Assembly: GCA_963791625.1 (NCBI GenBank)
Contig: CAWBTA010000015.1
Coordinates: 930,001-994,000 of the forward strand
Direction: 5' to 3'
Length of the DNA: 64,000 nucleotides
From: JANMCE01 sp963791625
GTDB lineage: Bacteria > Actinomycetota > Acidimicrobiia > Acidimicrobiales > Ilumatobacteraceae
Shown here: one piece after another, positions 17,507-26,457 of the stretch
Numbering within the stretch: the stretch's first letter is position 1
Layout of the letters: each line of letters opens with the position of its first letter
Position numbers and translations under genes: made by a program
Notes under the pieces: generated by a model
What the model saw: the letters and a program-made list of their open reading frames with translations, nothing else
Database searches by the model: none
Told to the model about the DNA's origin: nothing

Positions 17507-17611
17507 ATTCGCGCAGAACGGCGTTTCTGTTCGCGCATAACGAACCTCTGGCCGCCTGACGGTGCAATAAACGGGTCTTATGCGCGAATGGAAAGTCGTA
17601 GTGCGCGAATT
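17507..17611. promoter_or_regulatory. Four-unit operator-like element, copy 2 (between kinase-LLM and AraC-type genes)
   Basis: Direct units ATTCGCGCAGAACG (17507) and GTTCGCGCATAACGAAC (17529) are 22 bp apart. Inverted units are TTATGCGCGAAT (TGCGCG at 17581) and GTGCGCGAAT (TGCGCG at 17602). The spacing from the second direct to the first inverted unit is 52 bp, exactly as in copy 1. It ends 45 bp before the kinase-LLM GTG and sits between two divergent genes, so it could serve both promoters. The second unit is itself a dyad, GTTCG-N7-CGAAC. Confidence 0.6.
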
Positions 17612-17696
17612 CGGTGAGAACGTCCTCTCTTGTGTGGCGGAAGATGAGGGCTATGTGTCATTGACGCCACGACGGGCTCGGCCCCATGATGGTCGA

Positions 17697-18683
17697 GTGG
17701 CTCCCCACCGGATTGCGTTTCTGATCTTTCCCGACTTTCAGTCGCTCGATCTGACCGGCCCGTTCGAGGTCTTCGCCAGCGCTAATCAGAGGCTCGGCCG
17801 CGCCGCATACGAGTTGTCGACCGTGGCCACGACTGCGGGTCCGGTGCGCAGCAACAGCGGACTGACCGTTGCGGCCGACCGGTCAATCAACGACATAAAT
17901 CCGGGCGATGTCGACACCCTCATCGTGGCGGGCGGTAGCGGAGTGCTCCTGGCGAGAGACGATGAACAACTCATCTCATGGATCGCAAAAATGTCCAAGC
18001 GCTGTAAGCGGGTCGTGTCGGTCTGCACCGGAACGTTCTTGCTCGCAGCAGCAGGTGTCGTGGTTGACGAGAGAGTCACGACACACTGGGCGTACGCCAA
18101 CAAACTCGGCCGCGAGTACCCAGCGCTCACCGTTGATCCCGACCCGATCTTCATACGCAACGGCAAGGTGTGGACCTCCGCCGGAGTGACCGCCGGAATT
18201 GATCTCGCGCTGGCGATGGTCGAGCAAGATCACGGACCAGAGATCGCGCAGACCGCAGCCCGGTGGCTGGTGATGTTCCTTCGGCGACCAGGCGGGCAGA
18301 GCCAGTTCGCGGCGTCGGTGTGGGCCGAGCTAGCGGTGCCCGGGCCAATTCGCGTGGCACAGGACCACATCCACACCGACCCCTGCGCTGACCTTTCCGT
18401 ACCCCGCCTGGCTGAGCGGGCGGCGATGAGCGAGCGACACTTCCTGCGCGTCTTTTCCAAACAGCTGGGCTGCACGCCGAGCGACTATGTCGAACGTGTC
18501 CGCGTCGACGCGGCCCGGCGATTGTTGGAGGAGAGCAACGACGGCGTCGAGGTCGTCGCTCGATCGGCCGGCTTCGGCACTGCCGAGACCATGCGGCGCG
18601 TGTTCGTGCGCCGCGTCGGCGTTTCACCATCGGACTATCGCCGTCGATTCGCGACGGCCGCACCAGACAGGACCAGCGCATGA
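17697..18683 (+). CDS. GlxA-type AraC-family regulator with DJ-1/PfpI domain
   Basis: A 328-residue regulator. The N-terminal two-thirds is a glutamine-amidotransferase-like DJ-1/PfpI fold (RIAFLIFPDFQSLDLTGPFE, VVSVCTGTFLLAAAG with Cys110). The C-terminal 100 residues are an AraC double helix-turn-helix (LAERAAMSERHFLRVFSKQLG and VARSAGFGTAETMRRVFVRR). GlxA-like regulators sense small metabolites and usually control an adjacent operon. I prefer the GTG at 17697 (MAPHRIAF) because upstream residues are not family-like; an open frame extends to an ATG at 17580, which lies inside the repeat element. The stop overlaps the next ATG (ATGA), coupling it to the PfpI gene. Confidence 0.85.
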   Translation: MAPHRIAFLIFPDFQSLDLTGPFEVFASANQRLGRAAYELSTVATTAGPVRSNSGLTVAADRSINDINPGDVDTLIVAGGSGVLLARDDEQLISWIAKMSKRCKRVVSVCTGTFLLAAAGVVVDERVTTHWAYANKLGREYPALTVDPDPIFIRNGKVWTSAGVTAGIDLALAMVEQDHGPEIAQTAARWLVMFLRRPGGQSQFAASVWAELAVPGPIRVAQDHIHTDPCADLSVPRLAERAAMSERHFLRVFSKQLGCTPSDYVERVRVDAARRLLEESNDGVEVVARSAGFGTAETMRRVFVRRVGVSPSDYRRRFATAAPDRTSA

Positions 18684-19291
18684 CCACCTATGGCATTCTC
18701 GCCTTTCCCAATCTTGAAGAGCTCGACGCGGTCGGACCGTGGGAGGTCTTCGGCGCCAGCAAGATGGTTCACGAAAGAGACGGCCGACTCGGCGACGACG
18801 TGTTCCTCATTGCAGAAACCGCAACGCCCATCCGCTGTAACAAGGGCCTCCATGTCGTGCCCGACTACATGTTCGACAGTCATCCGCATCTCGATGTCGT
18901 GGTGGTCCCCGGCGGTTTCGGAACTCGTGTCGAAGTAGACAATCCGGTGCTCATCGAGTGGCTGCAGACCGTCGCCGCGAAGGCCACGTGGGTCACCAGC
19001 GTGTGCACTGGTTCGCTGCTGCTTCACGAAGCAGGCATTGCAAAGGACAAGCGCGTCGCAACCCATCACGGCTTCGAGGACCAACTCGAAGCGCGTGGCA
19101 ACATCACCGTCGTTCGCGACGAGCGATGGGTTGTGGATGGCAACGTCGTGAGCAGCCAAGGCGTCTCCGCCGGTATCGACATGGCATTGTGGCTGATCGG
19201 TCAAATTGATTCCGTCGAGCACGCCCTTGCCGTGCAGCATTACATCCAATATGACCCCGCTCCCCCCTATCAGGATCTCATCGGCGCATAG
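18680..19291 (+). CDS. DJ-1/PfpI family protein (isonitrile-hydratase-like)
   Basis: A 203-residue single-domain DJ-1/PfpI protein: YGILAFPNLEELDAVGPWEV at the start, VVVPGGFGTR, the nucleophile elbow SVCTGSLLLHEAG with Cys109, and RVATHHGF. The order and motifs match the isonitrile hydratase / ThiJ-like branch. It overlaps the AraC-type regulator by 4 bp, a common regulator-enzyme pairing in which both share the same fold. It probably acts in the cytoplasm on a small molecule that the regulator senses. The substrate is unknown. Confidence 0.82.
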   Translation: MTTYGILAFPNLEELDAVGPWEVFGASKMVHERDGRLGDDVFLIAETATPIRCNKGLHVVPDYMFDSHPHLDVVVVPGGFGTRVEVDNPVLIEWLQTVAAKATWVTSVCTGSLLLHEAGIAKDKRVATHHGFEDQLEARGNITVVRDERWVVDGNVVSSQGVSAGIDMALWLIGQIDSVEHALAVQHYIQYDPAPPYQDLIGA

Positions 19292-19329
19292 CTCGACACC
19301 TGCAGATGACGCGTGGTTAGTCTGCGCAG

Positions 19330-21192
19330 ATGCAGAAGATCGATAGGGCACTCATCGAGCAACGCGAGCAGGAACTGGCCAAAGCAAGGGCCGATCTGCA
19401 GGAGGCGTTCGTTGGTATCGATGATGTGATCGACGAACTTATCGACGGCATTCGCGTGTGGTACTTGATGCCCGAAGTCCTCAGTCGGCCAGTTATTTTG
19501 AACTTGTGGGGCATGACTGGTGTCGGCAAAACCGATCTTGTGCGCAAGCTCATTAAGAGCTTGGGTCAGCAGGAACGATTCATCGAAGTAGAGCTGTCGA
19601 ATGGCGACACGACCAACTACTACAGCTCGGTCGGCGCGGTACTCGACCGCAACGGCATGAACGACGACAAGCCGAAGATCGTGCTGTTCGACGAGATTCA
19701 ACGTTTCAACACGCTCGATGGCGATGGTAAGCCGTTGGTGAACACCAAGTTCACCGACTTCTGGGAGCTGCTCTCCGATGGCCGGCTCTCCAAGCGTGAG
19801 CGCAGCAACCTCGACTCGGCCATGTCCGACATGATCTACTACGACCGCGACGCCCGCCGTCGCAAAGAGAAGGGCGAGGAGGTCAATGTCGACGAAGGCA
19901 TTGGTGTGTGGGAGGCCCGCAATCTCAAGGAGACCTGGGGCCTGGAAGGTGAGCTGGATGAGGTGTCCGACTGGACCCGCACCAAGGCGCTCGACTTCCT
20001 GAAGACGGTGAAGTCTCGCAAGGTCGTCTACGAGCCGGTCAACCACTCAAAGACCCTGATCATCATCTCGGGCAACCTCGACGACGCGTTCTCCATGTCC
20101 ACCATGACGGGCGAGGCCGATATCGACGCCGATATCTTCCGGGCCTTCACCGAGAAGATCACCGTGGTCGACGTCAAGCAGTCACTCACCCGTCGGTTCA
20201 AGCCCGAGCAGGTGGCCCGGTTCGGCAACGTGCACCTCATCTACCGTGCGCTCGGCAAGGCCTCGTACGAGGAACTGATCGCCCGTGAAGTGGCACGCGT
20301 GATCACCGCGACCAAAGAACACTTCGGCATCACGCTCACGGTCGACAAGTCGATGAACAAACTCATCTACCGCAACGGCGTCTTCGCAGTGCAGGGCGTA
20401 CGACCCGTGTTCTCCAGTGTGTCCGACATCCTCGAAGGCAACCTGTCGAAGATGATCTTTGAAGCCATCATGAGTGGCGACAAGAAGATCGCCATCACCT
20501 ACGACGAAAAGGCCAAGCAGATCGTTGCGTCGCTGGGGAAGCGGGTGACGATCAACATTCCGTACGCGGGGCGCCTCGACAAAGTCCGCGACCGCAATAT
20601 CGTGGATGTCGTGGCCAACGTCAGCGTGCATGAAGCCGGTCACGCCGTGGTTTACGGCGCGCTGTTCGGCCTCGCTCCCTTGCAGCTCACATCACGAGTG
20701 GCATCGAGCTACGCCAGCGGTTTCACCTTCCCGCATGACATCCACTCCACCCGCGAGAGCATGCTCAATCAGATCAAGGTGTACCTGGCGGGTGGGCTTG
20801 CGGAGGAGCTCGTATTCGGTCGCGGTCAGGCCACCATCGGCCGCGCCAGCGATCGGGAGACTGCCACGACCATGCTGCTCGATTTCGTGCGCCGCTACGG
20901 CTTCGATGATGAGTACCAGGCCACCTACACGCTCGACATGGCCCACGCCATGGACAAGTCGGTCACCGATATCGACGCCGAGAAGATGATGAGCACACTG
21001 GTGGCCGAAACGCGCCAGATGCTCAACACCCACGAGGCGCTCCTGCGCGACTTGTCGCTCCAGCTCTTGGCGGCGGGGAAGTTGGCCGGCGAGGTTGTGG
21101 CTGCGACAGCCGGCAAGCACGGTATGAAGATCGCCGTGATGGCCGAGGGCCACCTCCACATCGCGCCCTACAACGCAGAACTCACCGCGTAA
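19330..21192 (+). CDS. Hsp100-type AAA+ ATPase fused to an M41 (FtsH-type) zinc protease
   Basis: A 620-residue soluble protein with no membrane helix. Residues 1-30 are a charged helix. The AAA+ module has Walker A GMTGVGKT (61-68) and Walker B KIVLFDEI (116-123), a long charged insertion (about 150-210), a putative arginine finger in SLTRRFKPEQVARFG, and a small domain with GVRPVFSSVSDILEGNLSKMI. That last motif is the ClpB/ClpC D2 signature (GxRPL type), not the FtsH AAA family. The C-terminal third is a peptidase M41 domain: HEAGH at 434-438, AGGLAEELVFG, and the third zinc ligand Asp in RASDRETAT. This gives ATP-driven zinc proteolysis in the cytosol with a non-FtsH unfoldase. It stands alone, with 38 bp after the PfpI gene. 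Confidence 0.85.
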   Translation: MQKIDRALIEQREQELAKARADLQEAFVGIDDVIDELIDGIRVWYLMPEVLSRPVILNLWGMTGVGKTDLVRKLIKSLGQQERFIEVELSNGDTTNYYSSVGAVLDRNGMNDDKPKIVLFDEIQRFNTLDGDGKPLVNTKFTDFWELLSDGRLSKRERSNLDSAMSDMIYYDRDARRRKEKGEEVNVDEGIGVWEARNLKETWGLEGELDEVSDWTRTKALDFLKTVKSRKVVYEPVNHSKTLIIISGNLDDAFSMSTMTGEADIDADIFRAFTEKITVVDVKQSLTRRFKPEQVARFGNVHLIYRALGKASYEELIAREVARVITATKEHFGITLTVDKSMNKLIYRNGVFAVQGVRPVFSSVSDILEGNLSKMIFEAIMSGDKKIAITYDEKAKQIVASLGKRVTINIPYAGRLDKVRDRNIVDVVANVSVHEAGHAVVYGALFGLAPLQLTSRVASSYASGFTFPHDIHSTRESMLNQIKVYLAGGLAEELVFGRGQATIGRASDRETATTMLLDFVRRYGFDDEYQATYTLDMAHAMDKSVTDIDAEKMMSTLVAETRQMLNTHEALLRDLSLQLLAAGKLAGEVVAATAGKHGMKIAVMAEGHLHIAPYNAELTA

Positions 21193-21244
21193 CCCGTAGC
21201 AGACATCGATGTTTGTTACGTCGATGTACGTTACCGGTCGAGCG

Positions 21245-23308
21245 TCAAGGCAGCTGATGCACGACGAGCGGGAGCACCGCGGTTGCGCCGGCCGAACGAA
21301 GTAACGCCGCCGCCATCGTCATGGTCCAACCACTGCGATAGGTGTCGTCGACCAACAACACCGGACCGCGGGGAATTTCGACGTCATCTCGCAACCTGAG
21401 GCCACTCGCAATCGCGGTGACGCGTGCTCCGGAGGCGGTGTCAGTGGGAGGAGCGGCTCCCGTTGCGACGAGCGCGTCGAGCAGGGGCAACTTTCCGACC
21501 TGCGCGATGTGTTCAGCGATGGAACCCACTCGCAACGGGTGCCGCCGGGAGGGAATGGGTACGACGGCGACGGGGCGAGCGGGCCACTGTTTTCGCCAGC
21601 GGCTCAGCATGGCGACCAGTCCATCGGCGACGACCTTTTCGATCGGGGCATCTCCGAGGGCCAGCTGTCGCAGTTCATCGATCCAGCCCGGGTCATCGGC
21701 GAACGCGAGGGCGCGGCCTTCCTCACAGCCGACTATGCGGCCTTTGCGCCCGGGAATGCCCGCTGGCCACAGCTTGCGTGGTTCGAGCACGACCGTGGCG
21801 GTACGGGCGAACTGCTTGGCCGCGGCCATCGACGCGTCGGTCGGTCGAGCGCCTGGCGCCGGCAGCGTGCCCGTACAGACCGAACAACGTCCGCACGGCG
21901 CGGGATCAGGATCATCGAGGGCGATCTGCAGGAACTGCATGAGGCAGCCTTCGCCCGATGCGTAGGCGCGCATGACGTTCGCTTCCTTGTTCCGCATGGC
22001 GCGCAGGGCCGACCACTTCGCATGATCGTGCACGTAGGTCTCCCCCGTGGCACACCACTCGGTGCCCTGCTTTTCGACCACCTCGTAGGTGGCGAGCAGC
22101 TTGAGCAGCGCATCGATCCGGTTGCGGCGCAGGCCCGTCACGTTCTCGAGCGTGGCGACGGATGCTGGGCCGTTGTTCAACACGCCCATGACGCGGTCGA
22201 CGTTGTCTGGCTCGGGAATGGAGGCGGTGGCGAAATACTCCCAGATCGGCTCGTCGCTCTCAGAAGGCAACAACACCCCGAGCGCGTTGTCGAGGGCACG
22301 GCCGGCACGGCCGATCTGCTGGTAGTACGCGACCGGTGACGCCGGAGAACCCACATGAATGCAGAACGCCAAGTCTGGCTTGTCGTATCCCATTCCCAAG
22401 GCTGAGGTAGCCACGACGGCCTTCAGGTCGTTGGACCGCAGGCGGTCTTCAATCTCGATGCGATCGCTGGCTTCCAACCGGCCGGAGTAGGCGACAACCG
22501 CGTGACCGGTGGACGACAGGAACGCAGCCAGGCGTTCGGTCTCGGCAACGGTGAGGGTGTAGACGATGCCCGACCCATCCGTCTGAGCCAACGCGTCAGC
22601 AACCCACGCCCACCGCTCAAGCGAACCCAGGCCGGGCACGACCGACAGCTGCAACGACGTTCTGGCCAGGCTGCCGCGAAACGTGACCGTGCTGTCGCCC
22701 AACTGATGGGCAACATCGTCGGTGACGCGGGCATTCGCGGTGGCGGTGGTAGCGAGCACGGGCGTGCCTGGCGCGAGGGTGAGGAGATGCCGGGCGAGCC
22801 GCTGATAGTCGGGACGGAAGTCGAACCCCCAGTCGGAGATGCAGTGCGCCTCGTCGATCACCACCATGCCCGTATTGGCCAGCAACGTTGGCAAGCGTGA
22901 AGCGAAGCGAGGATTGGCCAACCGCTCGGGCGACACCAGCAGAACATCGAGGGTGTTGCCGTCAACCGCCGCCAGCACTCCATCCCACTCTTCGATGTTG
23001 GTGGAGTTGATGGTTGCCGCCGTGAGGCCCGCCCGCTCCGCCGCCGCCACCTGATCCCTCATCAAGGCGAGGAGCGGCGACACGACCAGGGTCAGGCCCG
23101 AACCGGCCGCCCGCAGCGCTGCCGTTGCGGCCCAATACACCGCCGACTTCCCCCAACCGGTGGCTTGCACCACCAGCACGCGTGAACCGTCGACCACAAG
23201 CGACCGCACCGCCTGCGCCTGATCGTCACGCGCCTTCGCATCCGGCCCCGCCAGTGCCGCGAGCACCTTGCCAAGGTGGCGATCGGCTTCAGTGGCGGTG
23301 GTCAACAT
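21245..23308 (-). CDS. RecQ-family ATP-dependent DNA helicase with C-terminal phosphoribosyltransferase domain
   Basis: A 687-residue protein. The SF2 helicase core has motif I ATGWGKSA (49-56), DEAH box (152-155) with the RecQ motif HCISDWGFDFRPDY, TTATAN, GIVYTLTVAE and the motif VI QQIGRAGR. A cysteine cluster (CLMQFLQIALDDPDPAPCGRC, CTG) forms the RecQ zinc site. The last about 130 residues form a type I PRTase domain with the PRPP loop VLLVDDTYRSGWT (650-662), as in ComF. This fusion occurs in other actinobacteria. I start at the ATG at 23308 (MLTTATEADRHLGK); the longer upstream frame is composition-driven. Role: DNA repair/recombination. Confidence 0.92.
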   Translation of the reverse strand: MLTTATEADRHLGKVLAALAGPDAKARDDQAQAVRSLVVDGSRVLVVQATGWGKSAVYWAATAALRAAGSGLTLVVSPLLALMRDQVAAAERAGLTAATINSTNIEEWDGVLAAVDGNTLDVLLVSPERLANPRFASRLPTLLANTGMVVIDEAHCISDWGFDFRPDYQRLARHLLTLAPGTPVLATTATANARVTDDVAHQLGDSTVTFRGSLARTSLQLSVVPGLGSLERWAWVADALAQTDGSGIVYTLTVAETERLAAFLSSTGHAVVAYSGRLEASDRIEIEDRLRSNDLKAVVATSALGMGYDKPDLAFCIHVGSPASPVAYYQQIGRAGRALDNALGVLLPSESDEPIWEYFATASIPEPDNVDRVMGVLNNGPASVATLENVTGLRRNRIDALLKLLATYEVVEKQGTEWCATGETYVHDHAKWSALRAMRNKEANVMRAYASGEGCLMQFLQIALDDPDPAPCGRCSVCTGTLPAPGARPTDASMAAAKQFARTATVVLEPRKLWPAGIPGRKGRIVGCEEGRALAFADDPGWIDELRQLALGDAPIEKVVADGLVAMLSRWRKQWPARPVAVVPIPSRRHPLRVGSIAEHIAQVGKLPLLDALVATGAAPPTDTASGARVTAIASGLRLRDDVEIPRGPVLLVDDTYRSGWTMTMAAALLRSAGATAVLPLVVHQLP

Positions 23309-23388
23309 GGACGGGACTCTACGGGAGGGGTGTGGCAGAGATTCCTGACCTGTCGAAAAGCGAACCGGGTGAGCGTCCTTGTCGAAAG

Positions 23389-24093
23389 CTACGGCTTCGC
23401 TGACCGGACGCGAGCGGCCGACAGAAGACCTACACCGAGGGCGACGCTGATGGCGGCCACCGCGCTTATCGCTTGAGTGCTGCGGCCACCTGTCTGCGGC
23501 AGCGTCGAGTTGGCCGCGGCGGGCGTGGTCACGGTAGACCCGAGCACGCTGGGCTTGCGCGCAACGGTGGTGTTCGCAGCGGAGGTGGGCGCGATTGGTT
23601 GCGGTATGGACGTGGGTACCGTGGTGGCGTTCGGAACATTCGTTGCTTGAGGTGGCGGTGCGGTCGTCGTGCTTGTTGTCGTGGTCGTTGTCGTTTCGAC
23701 CGCGACGCCGCAATCGGCAGGTCGGTTGACCGCCATGGTTCGCGACACCGAGCTGCCTCCGGGCACGGCGAGGGTGATCGTCACCGTGAACGAAGCCAGT
23801 GACATTGGCAGACCGGTTGCGGTGCCCTCGATAGTGCCCTGTTCAAAGGAACCAATCACCTGTCCAACAGTGATGTTGGACAGCGTGACCCCGTTCGTGA
23901 CCGTGAGCCCGGTGACGGTGGCAGGCCCCGGGTAGTCGTTGTTCAAGCCCGCGAGCCCGCTCCACGTGGACGAGGGCCCACACCAGTTGTTGGTCCATGT
24001 GCTCACGCCGTTGGCCCGAGCAGCAGCCGGGGACAGCACGACAAAACTGAGCAACAGGAATCCGCCGACAATCACACGCTTGGCAGTATCCAC
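23389..24093 (-). CDS. LPXTG cell-wall-anchored surface protein
   Basis: A 234-residue exported protein. The GTG at 24093 has a strong AAGGGAGG ribosome binding site six bases upstream and begins a signal peptide (VDTAKRVIVGGFLLLSFVVL, cleavage after ARA). The mature part is a single beta-rich domain (NGVSTWTNNWCGPSSTW ... RPADCG) with two cysteines, followed by a Thr/Pro linker and a sortase signal: LPQTG (198-202), a hydrophobic helix and a positive tail (ARVRSAKP). It will be attached to peptidoglycan by a class E-like sortase, none of which is in the window. The function of the folded domain is unknown. It is divergent from the M1-like peptidase, which is also surface-located. Confidence 0.85.
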   Translation of the reverse strand: MDTAKRVIVGGFLLLSFVVLSPAAARANGVSTWTNNWCGPSSTWSGLAGLNNDYPGPATVTGLTVTNGVTLSNITVGQVIGSFEQGTIEGTATGLPMSLASFTVTITLAVPGGSSVSRTMAVNRPADCGVAVETTTTTTTSTTTAPPPQATNVPNATTVPTSIPQPIAPTSAANTTVARKPSVLGSTVTTPAAANSTLPQTGGRSTQAISAVAAISVALGVGLLSAARVRSAKP

Positions 24094-24285
24094 GGCAGGC
24101 CTCCCTTTGAACCCGGCATCCCCACGGGTGACTACAGAAATGCTCCGGATCACTACGCAAGGTAACCGTTCGCAAGGATGTAGATAGGGATCGAATGGAA
24201 TATTGACGAAATCCAAACACACGGTCCTTCCTTTCTCGCCTTGAAAGGGGCCGAACTTCCCCGATGATCGAAGTACCGTTCGTTC
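24094..24285. promoter_or_regulatory. Divergent promoter region of two surface-protein genes
   Basis: About 190 bp between the LPXTG gene (left) and the M1-like peptidase (right). It is more AT-rich than its surroundings, with GATAGGGATCGAATGGAATA-like sequence in the middle. No clear paired -35/-10 can be fixed by eye. It holds the AAGGGAGG ribosome binding site of the LPXTG gene. Confidence 0.4.
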
Positions 24286-26434
24286 GTGCACACACGGCGA
24301 AGGGCGCGAGCGGAATCGGGTCAGGTGTATCGATTGAGGCAACGACTGGCCGCGGCATGCGCCATCGTTGTCCTGGTGCTCAGCGGTTCCACTGCCGCGT
24401 TCGCGCGAGACGGCCTCGATACTTCCAGCGACACTACCTACGACATCGGCACTGACGGAACGGTGCACGTCGAAGCGGTCTACACACTCACGAACACCAA
24501 AGGGTCAACGACATCGGGTCGGGTAATCACCGACTATTACTTCTACGCCCACACCAGCGCGATACCCCACTCGGCCGTCAACGTCACGGCGACAAGCAAT
24601 GGCGGCCCGTTGCAGGTCGAGATCTCAGCCATCGATGACATACCCGACCTGCAGCAGCTAAAGGTGAACTTTCCCAATCTCTACAACGGTCAGACACGGG
24701 TGATCACCGTCGCCTATGACATTGCGGGCGAAGCACCCCGCACAACGAAGAGTGATGAACGGGTGAACGCCGCATACGCGTCGTTCTACGCGATCGGCCA
24801 AGGCGATGAGGGCGACGTGTCGGTGCACGTGGTCGCCCCAACCACATTGGACATGGAGTTCTTCGGCGCCAAGCTGAAGGCTGGTTCAAGCTCGGGCGGG
24901 AAGATCAGCTACAACGAGGAGAACATCGCCGATCCATTCAAGTGGTTCGCGTTCGTATCGGCACGGAACGATGAGGCGTTGGTGCGAACCCCGGTGGAGA
25001 CGGCCGGCGTGTCGGTAGGGGTTCGATCATGGCCGGGCGACACGGCCTGGGCCGAGTTCGCCACCAAGGACGTTCGAGACGGTGTTCCGGCGCTTGCGAC
25101 CTTGATCGACGAACCACTCCCGATCAAAGGCCTCGAAGTCATCCAGGCCACCACGCCCTACCTCTACGGCGCGGCCGGTTGGTTTCAACCGAAGAACAGC
25201 GTTATCGAGGTCGGCGAGGAACTCAACGACCATGTCGTGCTCCATGAGTTGGCTCATTCGTGGTTCAACCGCACCTACTTCACCGACCGGTGGATGAGTG
25301 AGGGCCTGGCCGAGGAGTACTCCAGCCGCGCCCAGGCGCTCCTCAAACAGTCACCGAAGGAACCGGAGGCAGTCCTGGTCGAGGGTGAGGGCTCGCAGCC
25401 GCTGACCTCTTGGAGCAATCCGAACGGCCGCAAGACGAAGGCAGACGAGTTGCAGGAGAAGTACGGCTACAACACCTCGTTCTACGTCTTCCACGAGCTG
25501 CTCAAGGAGATCGACACACCGAAGATGGCCGCCGTCTATGACTCGGTCGTAAAGGAACTCAACCCGTATCAAGGGCCGGGCGAACCGGTCCACAGCACCC
25601 AGAAGACCGACTGGAAGCGCCTGCTCGATCTGGTGCAGGAAGTCGGCGGTTCCACCAAGGCCGAGGATCTGTTCAAGACCTATGTGCTGACACCAAGTCA
25701 GGCCGATGGTTTGAGCGTGCGAGCCGCGGCGCGCTCGGCGTACTCGGATTTCAAACAGGCCATCGGAAGTTGGGCGATGCCAGGGGTGGTCCCTGCATGG
25801 ATGAGCGATTGGAAGTTCGCCGACGTCACCGAGTTCATGACCCGAGCCAAGACGACCCTCACTCGACGCGATGCCCTCGATGCGGAGGCCGCGGCCAACA
25901 ACCTGACAGTGACCTCTGACCTGCAGAAGATGTTCGAGTCAGCCGCCGCCCTTACGTCGTTCGATGAGATGGACAAGGTGATCGAGGCTCAGCTTGCCGC
26001 GATCCATCGACTGGCCCAGGTGCAAGCAATCGTGGCCGCGCCACGGAACTTCTACCAGCGGGTTGGCCTCCGTGGGCAGCATCCCGACATCGACTTCGAT
26101 GCCGCTCGCGCCGCGTTCAACGATGGCCGCCTGGACGACGCAACCGCCAAAGCCGACGGGGTCGCGACGCTGCTCGGTGGTGCCGGAAAAAGTTGGCCGG
26201 ACGAAAGTTCGCCAAACGGCCACTCGCATCGGCGTCGGCTTGTTGGTTCTGCTGCTGGCGCTCGTACTGCTGCTTCGCCGTCGTCGGAAGCGCCGACGCC
26301 TCCTGGCCGGATCCGTTGAATCGGCGCCGCCGGAACTCGTCCTTGCCATCGGCTTACCGTCGCCACCGCCCGCCAGCCTTCAACCACCATCGTGGGATCC
26401 GCCTGCCTGGCCCAACCCTCCACCGGCAGAGTAA
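24286..26434 (+). pseudogene. Secreted, membrane-anchored M1-like gluzincin peptidase with a frameshift before its C-terminal helix
   Basis: The main frame (24286-26319) has a signal peptide (LRQRLAAACAIVVLVLSGST), a beta domain and a gluzincin active site HELAHSW (His320, Glu321, His324) followed by Glu343 at the HExxH-18-E spacing of M1 aminopeptidases. The usual GAMEN exopeptidase motif is not obvious, so M1-like rather than a true aminopeptidase. The expected C-terminal helix (GVGLLVLLLALVLLLRRRRK) and Pro-rich tail are in the next frame, ending at 26434. A run of five A at 26187-26191 is the likely site: with four A the chain reads GGAGKVGRTKVRQT into the helix. An assembly error, slippage or phase variation would each fit. 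The start (GTG 24286 or a nearby GTG) is uncertain. Confidence 0.75.
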
Positions 26435-26457
26435 GAAATCTGCGCGAGGGTTTGCGT

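Noticed and set aside
15842..17611. The two ATTCGCGC elements as ends or copies of a miniature transposon
   Set aside because: The centres differ between the copies, no target duplication is seen, and each copy sits at the same distance (43-45 bp) from a start codon, which fits an operator better.
21193..21244. CATCGATG and GTTACG/ACGTTAC repeats between two convergent genes
   Set aside because: Short, imperfect and located in a 52-bp convergent gap; could be chance or a weak terminator, with no further copies noted.
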